Both the position numbers and the translations under genes were made by a program. DNA of 64,000 nucleotides. It comes from Thalassotalea_B piscium_A (GTDB lineage: Bacteria > Pseudomonadota > Gammaproteobacteria > Enterobacterales > Alteromonadaceae). The notes below the pieces were generated by a model. It saw only the letters and a list, made by a program, of their open reading frames with translations. It was not told the origin of the DNA and searched no databases. The stretch spans positions 1,860,001-1,924,000 of the forward strand of contig CP186339.1 of the NCBI GenBank assembly GCA_049347715.1. Reading direction: 5' to 3'. Of the stretch, positions 17,734 to 26,975 are shown piece by piece; the first letter of the stretch is position 1, and each line of letters starts with the position of its first letter.

Positions 17734-17755
17734 GTGTACTCCTTGTACTGTTAAC

Positions 17756-18096
17756 ACTTCAAAAATAGGCTTGAATTTTTAGTTATATATAAATAACAAC
17801 TTTTATAACATATTGCTAGATAGGCGAAAGTTTCTTTATTTTTATCTGGTTTGAGGACAAAAATGGGCAAATTGCTCATTTACCAGAACATAGGGGTAAG
17901 ATAGCTATTATCATCATACTAAAGTATGGAATATTCCCTATACGGTAAGTTAGTCCTTTAGTATGCAAGTGTTGCGTTTTAACAATGGGTATTTTGCTTT
18001 TGCTTTTGCTTTAAATGGGCAATATGTAAGTTTAATTATCCATTGTTTGATGTCGATTTTTGAATAAATAATAAAATAAAAATTAAGGACTAACAC
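17756..18096. other. Intergenic with one 10-bp inverted repeat
   Basis: The segment between the divergent pspC-like and lipoprotein genes. CATACTAAAG (17915-17924) and CTTTAGTATG (17956-17965) form a perfect inverted repeat with a 31-base gap. A short attC-like motif (TAAC...TTCAA...TTGAA...GTTA) just right of 17745 is possible but weak. Nothing else was recognised. Confidence 0.35.
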
Positions 18097-18486
18097 ATGA
18101 AGTATATAGTTATTATGGCACTTTTGGCTACATTGGTTGCGTGCAGTGGCGCGTCTAATGAAACTGTGAATGCTGCGGAAAATGCACTTAAAGACATTAC
18201 TAAAGCAAGAACGTTACTTGCAACGGTAAATACTATTGAAGATGCTCAAGCAATTGAAACTGATATGGCAGCAGCAGGCACAAACTACGCCAATGCTGTG
18301 CAAGTTATGAGTACAGTTAAGCAAGGGGATGTTGATACTGCTCAACAATTAGCTAAAATAACACCTTTAATTGCGGCTGAATATCAAGGAATGTTATTAG
18401 AGCTTAATGCATTACAGTCACGTAATACTGATGCTGCACAAGTGTTATTAGATGAATTACAGTCGTTCAAGCCAAAAAGACGTTAA
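18097..18486 (+). CDS. Small lipoprotein of unknown function
   Basis: 129 residues with a lipoprotein signal (lipobox LVAC, Cys16) and an alanine- and glutamine-rich, fully helical mature part with no recognised domain. It is predicted to be attached to a membrane facing the periplasm. A ribosome site, taaggact, precedes the ATG. It is a single gene, followed by a strong hairpin. Confidence 0.7.
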   Translation: MKYIVIMALLATLVACSGASNETVNAAENALKDITKARTLLATVNTIEDAQAIETDMAAAGTNYANAVQVMSTVKQGDVDTAQQLAKITPLIAAEYQGMLLELNALQSRNTDAAQVLLDELQSFKPKRR

Positions 18487-18493
18487 AATATTA

Positions 18494-18519
18494 GTTGGCA
18501 AGCGAACTCGCTTGCCAAC
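18494..18519 (+). terminator. Strong hairpin after the lipoprotein gene
   Basis: GTTGGCAAGCG and CGCTTGCCAAC form an 11-bp perfect stem with a four-base loop just after the stop. There is no long T tract, so terminator function is likely but not certain. Confidence 0.55.
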
Positions 18520-18684
18520 AACTACTCTCAGGTTAATTCCCCGTTAAGTTAAGCACTTATTTCCTTATGGTATTTTAGTGATCTTTTTGTTGGTTATTTT
18601 ATCTATCACTAACAGACTCTTTGAGAAAAGTTAATGCAAAGTGCTATAGTCATTCTGCCGCTTTGAATGATTTTTGAGGAATTG

Positions 18685-19443
18685 ATGATTTATTTACGAA
18701 TTTTTATTTTAGTTTTAATATCTATTAATGTTTATGCGAAAGACACTAGTATTAAAGCGCTTTATAGTGAGAATGCTATAAAAGGCTCTATTCTTATTGA
18801 GTCTGCAGATGGTAAAACTAAGTATCAATATAATGTGGATGATAATCGTCGTTATATTCCCGCCTCAACATTTAAAATTCCGAACACCCTTATTATTTTG
18901 GAAGAAGGTTTACTTAGCAATCAAGATCAAGTTATTAAGTGGGATGGCAAACAACGCACATATGCTTCTTGGAACCAAGACCAAACCCTCGCTAGCGCTT
19001 TTAAATATTCATGTGTGTGGTGTTATCAAGTTTTTTCTGAAAAGGTAGGAAATGATAAATACCTTTCTTATCTTGCTAAATTTCATTATGGCAATCGTTT
19101 AACGGGGGATGACATCACACGTTTTTGGTTAGACGGTGACATTAAAATCTCGGTAAAAGAACAAATTAACTTTTTACGAAAAGTGTATGAAGAAGATTTA
19201 CCGGTTAATAATGCCCATATAAAAACATTGAAAAATATTATGCTATCAGATGAAAAGCAACATTATAAAATTTGGTCAAAAACTGGATGGTCAGGTAAAG
19301 ATGGTTGGTATGTTGGTTATATAACAACAGAGACAAACACTTGGTTTTTTGCTAATCATATTGAAATAGACAACAACGCATCGTTATCGCTACGTAAATC
19401 ATTGGTCATCGATGTTTTTAAAATGTTAAATATCATTAAGTAA
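18685..19443 (+). CDS. Class D beta-lactamase (OXA-like)
   Basis: 252 residues from the ATG at 18685, preceded by gagga; an upstream ATG at 18667 lacks a ribosome site. A signal peptide (about 1-18) exports it. All class D landmarks are present: S61-T-F-K64 with the lysine that becomes carbamylated, S109-C-V, Y135-G-N, the tryptophan of FWLDG (W148) and K199-T-G. It is expected to hydrolyse beta-lactams in the periplasm. Cysteines at 110 and 113 around the second motif are unusual and worth modelling. The gene stands alone with host-like base composition, so it looks like a resident chromosomal gene and not an acquired one. Confidence 0.9.
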   Translation: MIYLRIFILVLISINVYAKDTSIKALYSENAIKGSILIESADGKTKYQYNVDDNRRYIPASTFKIPNTLIILEEGLLSNQDQVIKWDGKQRTYASWNQDQTLASAFKYSCVWCYQVFSEKVGNDKYLSYLAKFHYGNRLTGDDITRFWLDGDIKISVKEQINFLRKVYEEDLPVNNAHIKTLKNIMLSDEKQHYKIWSKTGWSGKDGWYVGYITTETNTWFFANHIEIDNNASLSLRKSLVIDVFKMLNIIK

Positions 19444-19522
19444 AACAGGGCTAACCTTATTGTTTTGAACATGTCTATTGATGACATGCTTTTATTTATA
19501 GGGGAAGTGGGGGAGTCTGATT

Positions 19523-19753
19523 ATGGAATTTATACCAAGTCTTTTTGTTGCATTAGCGTTTGATTTTATCTTATATATCACTGGTGCGGGTATTATAAAG
19601 TTAGTTTCTTTCTCAACGATGAAATTTACCATGTATAGCTATAATGAGTTTAAAGCGCTAAAAGGTAAAACTAACAAAGGATTGATTTTTCCTTATTGTG
19701 TAGGGATTTTATTTTATCTATTGCTTATCGTTGGATTTGCTTGGGTTTATTAA
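19523..19753 (+). CDS. Small two-helix membrane protein
   Basis: 76 residues with hydrophobic helices at about 4-28 and 55-75 and a polar middle. No family is recognised. The ATG follows ggggaagtggggga. A short hairpin (ATGTC/GACAT with Ts, about 19471-19495) separates it from the beta-lactamase gene. Confidence 0.55.
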   Translation: MEFIPSLFVALAFDFILYITGAGIIKLVSFSTMKFTMYSYNEFKALKGKTNKGLIFPYCVGILFYLLLIVGFAWVY

Positions 19754-19796
19754 ACAAGTAATGTCGAATATTTTAATTTAATGTTTCTACTCTAGG

Positions 19797-19843
19797 CAAA
19801 AAGCCCTATTTAATCAGAACTAATTAAGCTGCGATTAAATAGG
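19797..19843 (-). terminator. arfA hairpin spanning the stop codon
   Basis: On the minus strand, CCTATTTAATC (19833-19843) inside the last codons of arfA pairs perfectly with GATTAAATAGG (19805-19815) beyond the stop. GGCTTTTT follows. The stop codon lies in the loop. In E. coli the comparable arfA hairpin causes non-stop mRNA by RNase III cleavage, so ArfA is made in active form only when tmRNA fails. Confidence 0.75.
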
Positions 19844-20024
19844 ACTCTTGTCCTGAATGTTTATTGTTACGTTTAAACGAACCTTTTCCTTTTTTCGCTT
19901 TTACTACTTGAGGTTTAAATAATTTAGAGGTTACTAGTGCTGCAAGAGCATTGTGTTTTATTACACCTCTACCTATATCTACCACGGCTTTGTTGGTATT
20001 TTTTACTTTATGTTTATGAGTCAT
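19824..20024 (-). CDS. arfA: Alternative ribosome-rescue factor ArfA
   Basis: A 66-residue basic protein with the ArfA core: IKHNALAALVTSKLF (about 22-36), then QVVKAKKGKGSFKRNNKH, which corresponds to the KGKGSY..R.KH segment that recruits release factor 2 to stalled ribosomes. It acts in the cytoplasm as backup to trans-translation. The full-length form ends in a hydrophobic ESYLIAA tail that is encoded inside a stem-loop (see the hairpin entry). This suggests the same tmRNA-dependent self-control as in E. coli. The N-terminal MTHKHKVKNTNKAVVDIGRG is longer than in E. coli. Confidence 0.88.
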   Translation of the reverse strand: MTHKHKVKNTNKAVVDIGRGVIKHNALAALVTSKLFKPQVVKAKKGKGSFKRNNKHSGQESYLIAA

Positions 20025-20160
20025 ATCAATCCTATAAATTCACAAGTTGTTTTAAATAAAATAAGCATATTTAGTTATGCTAGTTATTAATATGGCGATT
20101 GTATGCTCAATTTTCAACCATGCAAGTATTATTATTCATTTTTTAAAGTTTTATTTACGC

Positions 20161-20192
20161 AAAAAAAAGCGTAGTTAACAAACTACGCTTTT
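20161..20192 (-). terminator. Terminator after the TonB-dependent receptor
   Basis: GCGTAGTT and AACTACGC form the stem. On the minus strand it is followed by eight T, and the plus strand also has four T, so it may act both ways. Confidence 0.85.
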
Positions 20193-20237
20193 ATAAGGAA
20201 AATGTTAAATTTCCTGACTATATACTCATGTTAACGG

Positions 20238-22778
20238 TTAAAACGTGAAGTTTATTTTTGCGTAATACGTTCTGCCATCAAAGCCATATGGTAAAGCTCT
20301 AACAGGGTATTTGAATGCACCATTTGTAATAAAATTAAGTACTTCATCATCGCCTAATTCATCTGGTGTTTCATCAAGTATGTTATCCGCACCTACAGAC
20401 AGGGTAAAGGTATCATTTATTTGATAACTTACATTCAAATCAACTAACACGGCTGACTCAACAGTACTTGTTGGTTTAAACGAACCTGTAGGAGAAAGAA
20501 AGCCTGGTAATGAAATGTGGTCGTTACCAAAGTATTTTACGTCTGTTTCACCAAAGTAATTGAAACGTAGAGTTGTAGTATATGCATCTTTTTCATAATC
20601 AAAAGTCAGTGTTGCTCGTTCACCGGGTTGTCCATCAGTTAAAAAGCTACGTTGCAAATCATCTAATGCCACACTTTCTGGGATGCCTTCTGAGGCGTTA
20701 ACGTCATCAATTTTAGTATCATTTAAGTTACCTGCAAACGTTACGCCGAGGTTCCCGCCACTAATATCAGTTCGATAAGAGGCAATAATATCAACCCCTT
20801 GTGTGGTGGAATCAACCGAGTTAGAAAAGTAGTTAGCTTGTACTGCGCCTGTTGCTTGTAATGCAGCTACTGCATCAGCACTAAATGCAACATCATCAGC
20901 TGATAACAAACTACCTAGGTTAATACGGTCTTTAATTTCAACACGATAAAAATCAACTGTTAATGAAAGTTCACTACTTACATCATAAACAAAGCCTGCA
21001 CTTAAGTTGTTAGACGTTTCAAGTTTTAAACTGTCAACACCTAAAGCAGAAGGGAAAGCTGAGCCTGTTGTTGCTGTAAAAGACTGTGTCAGTGTTCCAT
21101 CTGATCCTAAGTTAGTTGTAAAGGCTGTGTAACCACTTTGTTGGAGTGAAGGTGCTCTAAAGCCTGTTGAAGCGGCTGCACGAACAGCAAAGTCGTCTGT
21201 GAATTCATAACGTGTTGCTAACTTACCAATAATATCATCGCCGGCATCAGAGAAGTCTTCGTATCTAAGTGCGCCACTTACGTTCCATTCATCGGTAACC
21301 ATGGTTTCAACATTTAGGTATGCTGCATAGCTATGACGGTCACTTTCGTTAGTCGCTTCAGGACGTAAACCGTTATAAGCTTGGAAACCACATTCAGCAA
21401 ATTGACTGGGATCGTTTACTGATGGGTAGGAGGTATCCATATTGGCTAAACCACAAGCATATGAAGCTTCATCACCAGCTACAATTTTATAGTTTTCTTT
21501 ACGATACTCTGCACCTACAGAAACATAAAGTGGCTCACTACGACCAATATCAATAATACCGTTAAGATCGATATTAAATGTTGTTTGATCAAATCTAAAA
21601 CCTCCTGAGTATCCACCACTTGGACCAGCATTGGCGGCAATATCAGCATCACTAGCGTCAGGGTTGTTATATAAGTATTCTGCGGCATAAGACGCGTTGA
21701 TTGTATTGCGTGAGGTGAAATCGTATTGGTTTTCACCGTATACGGCTGATACATCGTAAGTCCAGTCGGCATTTAAATCGCCTCTCATACCAAGCGCTAC
21801 TGATATATCTTGCGCTTCATTGTATATACGGGGTAAAAAGCCGTCACTGTATACTTGCGTAACATTCTTAGTTGCTTCATTAAAATTACGGTAAAAGCCA
21901 TTACCTAAGGCAGTGCGCTCAGAATAACCACCGAATGAATACAACTCGCTTTCACCGACAGGTAACCCCATATTATAAAATAAAGAAGTAAATTCACTTT
22001 CTGAATTACCTTGACCCCAACGTACTTCCTCAGAAAGAGTGCCAGGTGCAACATCTAATGAACCACCTATATCTCGTTCTGCTCGATTAGTGCCGTCTGC
22101 ATCACGATACTCAAGCGATAAATTGATAAAACCGCCATTATCACCTAAGTCAAATCCGCGGTTAAGACCTGTAGTAAGGGTATCGCCGTCACCTTCGCTA
22201 GTTCCACCATATTGCACATAACCTGTAGTAACGCCGGTAGAGTCGTTAAGTGATAAATTGATAACACCAGCAATTGCGTCAGAACCATATTGTGCAGCGG
22301 CACCATCACGTAACACTTCAACACCTTTTAAGGCGGTTAGCGGTATAGCGTTCATGTCAGTACCGGCAGCGCCAGCACCAACAGTCCCATTGAGACCAAA
22401 AATAGATTGGTTATGACGACGTTTACCATTAACCAGTACTAAGGTTTGATCCGGTTGCAAGCCACGTAATGTTGCGGGCCTAAATAAATCAGAACCATCA
22501 GAAACTTGTGTACGAGAAAAGTTAAATGAAGGGGCTGTAGCTTGTAAACTTTGACCAAGCTCAGTGTAACCACCTTTATTTAAATCATCTGCATCAATTA
22601 AATCGATAGGAGAAGATGATTCTGTTGAAGTACGATTTGAAACGCGTGAACCTAATACGGAAATTCGTTCAACGTTTTTAGCAGACGAATCTTGTGTATC
22701 TTGTGCATTTGCAATACTTGGAGCGCTAAAAGCGAAAGCAATTGCTACAGCTATTGTGTTTAAACGGTATGTTTGCAT
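20238..22778 (-). CDS. TonB-dependent outer-membrane receptor
   Basis: About 846 residues from the Met at 22778, the start that gives a signal peptide (1-27, ending ANAQ); the frame runs open to 22841. The plug domain (about 40-170) includes VLVNGKRRHNQS and VEVLRDGAAAQYGSDAIAGVIN. The rest is a 22-strand barrel that ends in the aromatic residue of YYAKINFTF. It imports an unknown ligand across the outer membrane with TonB energy. It resembles the large marine TonB receptors for organic substrates, and no iron operon is adjacent. The gene is monocistronic with a terminator downstream. Confidence 0.92.
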   Translation of the reverse strand: MQTYRLNTIAVAIAFAFSAPSIANAQDTQDSSAKNVERISVLGSRVSNRTSTESSSPIDLIDADDLNKGGYTELGQSLQATAPSFNFSRTQVSDGSDLFRPATLRGLQPDQTLVLVNGKRRHNQSIFGLNGTVGAGAAGTDMNAIPLTALKGVEVLRDGAAAQYGSDAIAGVINLSLNDSTGVTTGYVQYGGTSEGDGDTLTTGLNRGFDLGDNGGFINLSLEYRDADGTNRAERDIGGSLDVAPGTLSEEVRWGQGNSESEFTSLFYNMGLPVGESELYSFGGYSERTALGNGFYRNFNEATKNVTQVYSDGFLPRIYNEAQDISVALGMRGDLNADWTYDVSAVYGENQYDFTSRNTINASYAAEYLYNNPDASDADIAANAGPSGGYSGGFRFDQTTFNIDLNGIIDIGRSEPLYVSVGAEYRKENYKIVAGDEASYACGLANMDTSYPSVNDPSQFAECGFQAYNGLRPEATNESDRHSYAAYLNVETMVTDEWNVSGALRYEDFSDAGDDIIGKLATRYEFTDDFAVRAAASTGFRAPSLQQSGYTAFTTNLGSDGTLTQSFTATTGSAFPSALGVDSLKLETSNNLSAGFVYDVSSELSLTVDFYRVEIKDRINLGSLLSADDVAFSADAVAALQATGAVQANYFSNSVDSTTQGVDIIASYRTDISGGNLGVTFAGNLNDTKIDDVNASEGIPESVALDDLQRSFLTDGQPGERATLTFDYEKDAYTTTLRFNYFGETDVKYFGNDHISLPGFLSPTGSFKPTSTVESAVLVDLNVSYQINDTFTLSVGADNILDETPDELGDDEVLNFITNGAFKYPVRALPYGFDGRTYYAKINFTF

Positions 22779-23119
22779 AATGACGACCCTGTTGTGTATG
22801 TTTTTATTAAAGTTATATGAGTCATAACTTGTTGAAAACATCCTAACAATATATGAAAAAAAAAAGAAACGAAAAAATAAGAATCTCGTTAAATATGCTA
22901 AGAAATGTCAATTAATGACAAAAAAATTAACATTATGTCGAAAATATAAGCTAAATCGGTGTTTAGTTTGAGCGAAGTGCGTGATAAGTATCATTTCTGT
23001 TAACTAATTAAAACTATCTGCTGATAGTTTTAATTTTTGTTTTGGACAAGCCAATTACTACGACAAAGCTGAAGCTTTATCGATTTACGTTGAGGATTTA
23101 TTGTTTTAATTTTTAACTT

Positions 23120-24379
23120 TTATTCTAAAACAAAGCAATTACGACCATTATTTTTTGCTTCGTATAATCGTGAATCAGCAATTTCCATTAACTCATTTAC
23201 ATTAATAATTTCTGAGCTAATGTCTTTGATAGCAGCACCAGCACTGATAGTAACAAATTTTGAAACAGTGGACTCTTGATGTGGAATTTGTAGCGCTTCA
23301 ATCCCTAAACGTAAAGTTTCCGTTATTCTTTTTACTGCTTGTTTTGAGGTGTTTTGCATCACTACAACAAATTCTTCACCACCAATTCGTGCAATACCAT
23401 CACCTGTTCGGCTTAGCTTTCGTTTCAGTTCACTAGCCACTTTTTGTAAGCATTTATCACCGGCAATATGCCCATATGTGTCATTAAAAGGTTTAAAAAA
23501 ATCAATATCTATCATAATAATTGCGAGTTTACTGTCAGAGAAGCAAGCCAAACGCCAAGCTGATTCAATAAACTCATTGAAGCCTCGTCGATTCATTAAC
23601 CCAGTTAATTCGTCATGTGTAGCGGCATGAGACAAGTAGTTTGTTAATTGGTGTTGCTCGGTAATATCTACAAATACGGCAATACTTTGCACATCAGTTT
23701 TAGTTAAATGTACATCGTATATGCGGATGCTACCATCTTCACAACTTACTTTTAATTCAATAGGTTTGACCGGCCCTTGGCTTGATTCTGCTAATCTTTG
23801 ATCCCATAAAAAAGCCATCTTCAGTCGGTAATCAGGATCTTGGATCATTACTTGCCAAAACTTTGCTAAGGTTGATATGGCTTTATTAGTGTGACCGAGT
23901 TCTTCATTGAAACGTTGGTTTACCTTGATTGTAGCTGATTCTGATTCGCCATCTTGTATTAACGTGGGTAAGGGGGATTCCATGATTAAACGATTTAAGT
24001 TTTGTTCTGCTCGATCTTGTTTTTCATTGGCATATTTAATCATGCCATGAAAATCAATCACTTCAACGGTTTCATCGCCAACAGTCCAAGCGTCATGGCC
24101 TTCAGGTAAAAGAGATACGTCACCAGGATAGCAATCAAACTCAGTTCCATCATCCATCACTACATGCATAACACCACTGACATGAAATTGAAGATGTGGC
24201 GCTAAACAACTTTTGGTTCCAGCTAGAGGTTGTACACTTTTTTTCCAATGCCACCCAGCTTCAAATATTGCTCGACCTATTATCGCACCTTCCAATTGGA
24301 TTAACTCTAAGCGTCCGTTTGGAAATGTTCTGACTTCATCTGGTTGACTAAAATTCTTACAGCTAGCTTTTTGTGTCAT
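23120..24379 (-). CDS. Cupin-PAS-GGDEF diguanylate cyclase
   Basis: A 419-residue cytoplasmic protein with three parts. The N-terminal region (about 10-115) resembles a cupin sensor, with HLQFHVSGVMHVVMDDGTEF and a following PGDVSLLPEGHDAW segment. A PAS-like region follows (about 125-245). The C-terminal GGDEF domain (about 250-419) has the active motif GGEEF, so it should make cyclic di-GMP from GTP. There is no obvious RxxD inhibitory site directly before the motif, although DGIARIGGEEF follows KLSRTG. It probably links a small-molecule signal to surface or motility behaviour. A cupin is an uncommon input domain. Confidence 0.85.
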   Translation of the reverse strand: MTQKASCKNFSQPDEVRTFPNGRLELIQLEGAIIGRAIFEAGWHWKKSVQPLAGTKSCLAPHLQFHVSGVMHVVMDDGTEFDCYPGDVSLLPEGHDAWTVGDETVEVIDFHGMIKYANEKQDRAEQNLNRLIMESPLPTLIQDGESESATIKVNQRFNEELGHTNKAISTLAKFWQVMIQDPDYRLKMAFLWDQRLAESSQGPVKPIELKVSCEDGSIRIYDVHLTKTDVQSIAVFVDITEQHQLTNYLSHAATHDELTGLMNRRGFNEFIESAWRLACFSDSKLAIIMIDIDFFKPFNDTYGHIAGDKCLQKVASELKRKLSRTGDGIARIGGEEFVVVMQNTSKQAVKRITETLRLGIEALQIPHQESTVSKFVTISAGAAIKDISSEIINVNELMEIADSRLYEAKNNGRNCFVLE

Positions 24380-24716
24380 AGGTTTCTTTATTAATATTTA
24401 CTTAAGCAAAAAAAGTATTCACTTTCATTATACTAGCAAAACTTAATTTCTGCTTTATTTGATGTCAATAGTATATTTCTCTTAAGTAGATATTCGAGTG
24501 AGTAATTGAATAAAATATGATCTAGCTTAATAAATTAAGTACCGTCGAGTAGAGGTGTACACTGTTTAGTCATTATATTATTGTTACTTTCTTTGCTTTT
24601 AACTAACGCTAAAGTAGAAGGGAGTTGATACAAGCATTTATTGAAAATGGCTTGGGGGTATTGAGTATCATAGAATTGTGGTTACCCTTAGGTTTAAGAC
24701 AAATTTGGAGATAAGC
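24380..24716. other. Intergenic between divergent genes
   Basis: AT-rich DNA that presumably holds promoters for the GGDEF gene and the methyltransferase. No repeat, RNA or operator was recognised. The in-frame extension of the methyltransferase from 24678 to 24716 lacks a ribosome site and is not counted as coding. Confidence 0.4.
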
Positions 24717-25319
24717 ATGAGTAACGATTTTTTTGAACATAAAGCGGCTATCTACGATAACGACAAAAAGAGGCAAACTAATGTAGATAATATTGCCAAT
24801 GCAATTATCAGCAATATACAGCTAACACCAGAAATGCAGTTAATGGATTTTGGCTCAGGTACTGGATTGTTGCTTGAACGTATTGCTCCATTTGTTAAAA
24901 AAATTACTGCTGTTGATATTTCAAAAGCAATGACTACTCAACTTGATAAAAAGAGAAATCTCATTCAGTGTGAGGTTGATATTTTACAAATTGATCTTGC
25001 TACTTTTGAGCTTCCTTCTAAATTCGATGGCATCATATCTTCAATGACAATGCATCATGTAAAAGATATAAAAGCAATGTTCGTCAAATTTTACGCAATG
25101 TTAAATACAGGGGGATTTATTGCAATAGCAGATCTTGACCAAGAGCAAGGGGATTTTCATTCTGAAGACACGGGCGTTTTTCATTTTGGATTTGAGCGAG
25201 ATGTTATTGCTGATGCGGCAGCCTGTGCGGGGTTTGTTGAAATTAATATTGTGCATGCTAGTCTGATTGAAAAGCCACATGGTAAGTTCCCTATATTTTT
25301 ACTTACGGCTCATAAATAA
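24717..25319 (+). CDS. Class I SAM-dependent methyltransferase
   Basis: 200 residues from the ATG at 24717, preceded by tggagataagc. It has motif I MDFGSGTGLLLERI (about 44-57), VDIS (about 67) and the post-II SSMTMHHVKD segment typical of ubiquinone/menaquinone-type and small-molecule methyltransferases. The substrate is unknown and no biosynthetic neighbours help. It is a single gene, convergent with the spermidine-synthase-like gene. Confidence 0.82.
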   Translation: MSNDFFEHKAAIYDNDKKRQTNVDNIANAIISNIQLTPEMQLMDFGSGTGLLLERIAPFVKKITAVDISKAMTTQLDKKRNLIQCEVDILQIDLATFELPSKFDGIISSMTMHHVKDIKAMFVKFYAMLNTGGFIAIADLDQEQGDFHSEDTGVFHFGFERDVIADAAACAGFVEINIVHASLIEKPHGKFPIFLLTAHK

Positions 25320-25382
25320 TTCATTGTGGTAGAACAAGACTGCTAAGGTTATTTATAAAGTATTCATTTAGCAATTATTTGA

Positions 25383-26141
25383 TTAACCGAGGTTTTTGGC
25401 AATTAATTGCACATATTTTTCTATTGAAATATTCATTTTTTCTTCTAACCACTGCGTTTTAGCTATTAAGGTTTCTATATCAATTGTTGGTAATTCATTT
25501 TTAAATAGAAGTGCTATGGTATTACCGCTTTCAACATCAAACACAATGGATCTATTTTTAAATTCCATAGCGAGTAATTTATCTAACTCGTCTTTTGAGG
25601 CGATCGTGTTATGCCAAATATTAAGTACAAGAATCCCTTGTTTGTTAAGTGCCTTTTTGCAACATTCTAAGTAAGCTGCATCTACTTGCATAGGCTCCAT
25701 ACCGTCTGAGTTATATAAATCAGAAAAAATAATGTCACTCTTTATCTGCGTATTTTTCATGTAATTAATGCCATTATCAACATGAATAGTTAAGCGTTCT
25801 GTTTCGGGTATAAAAAAGTATTCTTTTGCTGCTTTCACAACTGACTCTCGGCACTCAATGGCATGTACTTGAATATCAGAGAAGCTACTTAGGAGAGATT
25901 TTACCATTGAACCCGCGCCAAGCCCTACAAGGGTGGCAGTATGTATTTTGGGAATAAACAATAAACCAGCCATCATGGCTTGCGTGTAACTTAGATGAAG
26001 GCCATTGGTATTGTTGAGTTTCATACTGCTTTGATATATTTTTCCATCAAAACTGAGAATTCTACTCGTTCGATTCTGGTAAACATAAATTGGACCGTGT
26101 TCATCTGATGTCGACGAAATAAGAGTTCCCTTGATATCCAT
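25383..26141 (-). CDS. Spermidine-synthase-like protein
   Basis: 252 residues with the polyamine aminopropyltransferase fold: VGLGAGSMVKSLLS (about 71-84), the acidic loop HAIECRESV, and SDLYNSDGM, which corresponds to the DxxD-type catalytic loop. The N-terminal tetramerisation part is short. It may be a true aminopropyltransferase or one of the many methyltransferase-like homologues. The loop D-L-Y-N differs from the D-S-S-D of classical SpeE, so a different substrate is likely. Confidence 0.72.
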   Translation of the reverse strand: MDIKGTLISSTSDEHGPIYVYQNRTSRILSFDGKIYQSSMKLNNTNGLHLSYTQAMMAGLLFIPKIHTATLVGLGAGSMVKSLLSSFSDIQVHAIECRESVVKAAKEYFFIPETERLTIHVDNGINYMKNTQIKSDIIFSDLYNSDGMEPMQVDAAYLECCKKALNKQGILVLNIWHNTIASKDELDKLLAMEFKNRSIVFDVESGNTIALLFKNELPTIDIETLIAKTQWLEEKMNISIEKYVQLIAKNLG

Positions 26142-26501
26142 AATGCAGTTTACCCTTGTTAATAAACGTAATTAATAGAGAGATATTATAACGGGAAAAT
26201 TTAGAGGAAGACTGATTAATTTTACTTTATTAATTGATATTTAAAGATTTCCAAATACACTATAAATATTCTGGCAAAAAAACTTGTTTTTGATGTAATG
26301 AGTGCTATTTTAAGTGGAGTAATTACTCTATTATTCCGTGCTTTCTATTAAGTATTCGGTCGTTATTGCTACTACCAATAGTGACTACCTTTTAAAAACG
26401 GTTTTAGTGTAATAGATTAAATGATTGAAAATTATAAATAAACGTGGCAATTTTTTGGCTATGTTTGTCGATTATCCTAAGTATTAACAAGAGGAAATAC
26501 A
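26142..26501. other. Intergenic upstream of dps
   Basis: 360 bp of AT-rich sequence. The dps ribosome site (aagaggaaata) is at its right end. No OxyR or IHF site could be placed with confidence. Confidence 0.4.
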
Positions 26502-26975
26502 ATGACTACGATAGATATTGGTATAAGCAAACAAGATAGAACAGCAATCACAGATGGTTTAAAGCGTCTTTTAGCCGATTCTTATACATTATATTTACAA
26601 ACACATAATTTTCATTGGAATGTGACAGGTTTGCAGTTTCGTGAATTACATTTAATGTTTGAAGAACATTACACTGAACTAGCTGTAGCTGTTGATGATA
26701 TTGCTGAGCGTATCCGTACTCTAGACGTTCCTGCTCCAGGCACTTATAAAGAATTTGCTAAACTCAGTTCAATTAAAGAAGTTGATGGTGTACCAAGTGC
26801 CGCTGAGATGGTTGAATTGCTTACAAAAGGTCATGAACAAGTGATTAAAACATCTCGTGAAGTGCTGAAAATAGCGCAAAATGCTGATGATGAATCAACA
26901 GCGTCATTAGTGTCTGATCGTATGCGTATACATGAAAAAACAGCTTGGATGTTAAGAGCGACTAAAAAAGTATAA
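26502..26975 (+). CDS. dps: Dps-family ferritin-like DNA-protection protein
   Basis: A 157-residue protein of the usual Dps length. The ferroxidase ligands are visible in THNFHWNVTG (His) and EEHYTELAVAVDDIAERIRTL (Glu/Asp), with the conserved Trp in HEKTAWML near the C-terminus. It forms dodecamers that oxidise Fe(II) with peroxide and protect DNA. The N-terminus is short and only mildly basic, so direct DNA binding may be weak. Together with katG 580 bp downstream it makes a peroxide-defence pair. Confidence 0.92.
   Translation: MTTIDIGISKQDRTAITDGLKRLLADSYTLYLQTHNFHWNVTGLQFRELHLMFEEHYTELAVAVDDIAERIRTLDVPAPGTYKEFAKLSSIKEVDGVPSAAEMVELLTKGHEQVIKTSREVLKIAQNADDESTASLVSDRMRIHEKTAWMLRATKKV

Noticed and set aside
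17539..17757. A psp envelope-stress operon
   Set aside because: Only the small PspC domain protein is present. No pspA, pspB or pspF is adjacent, and no sigma-54 promoter was found.
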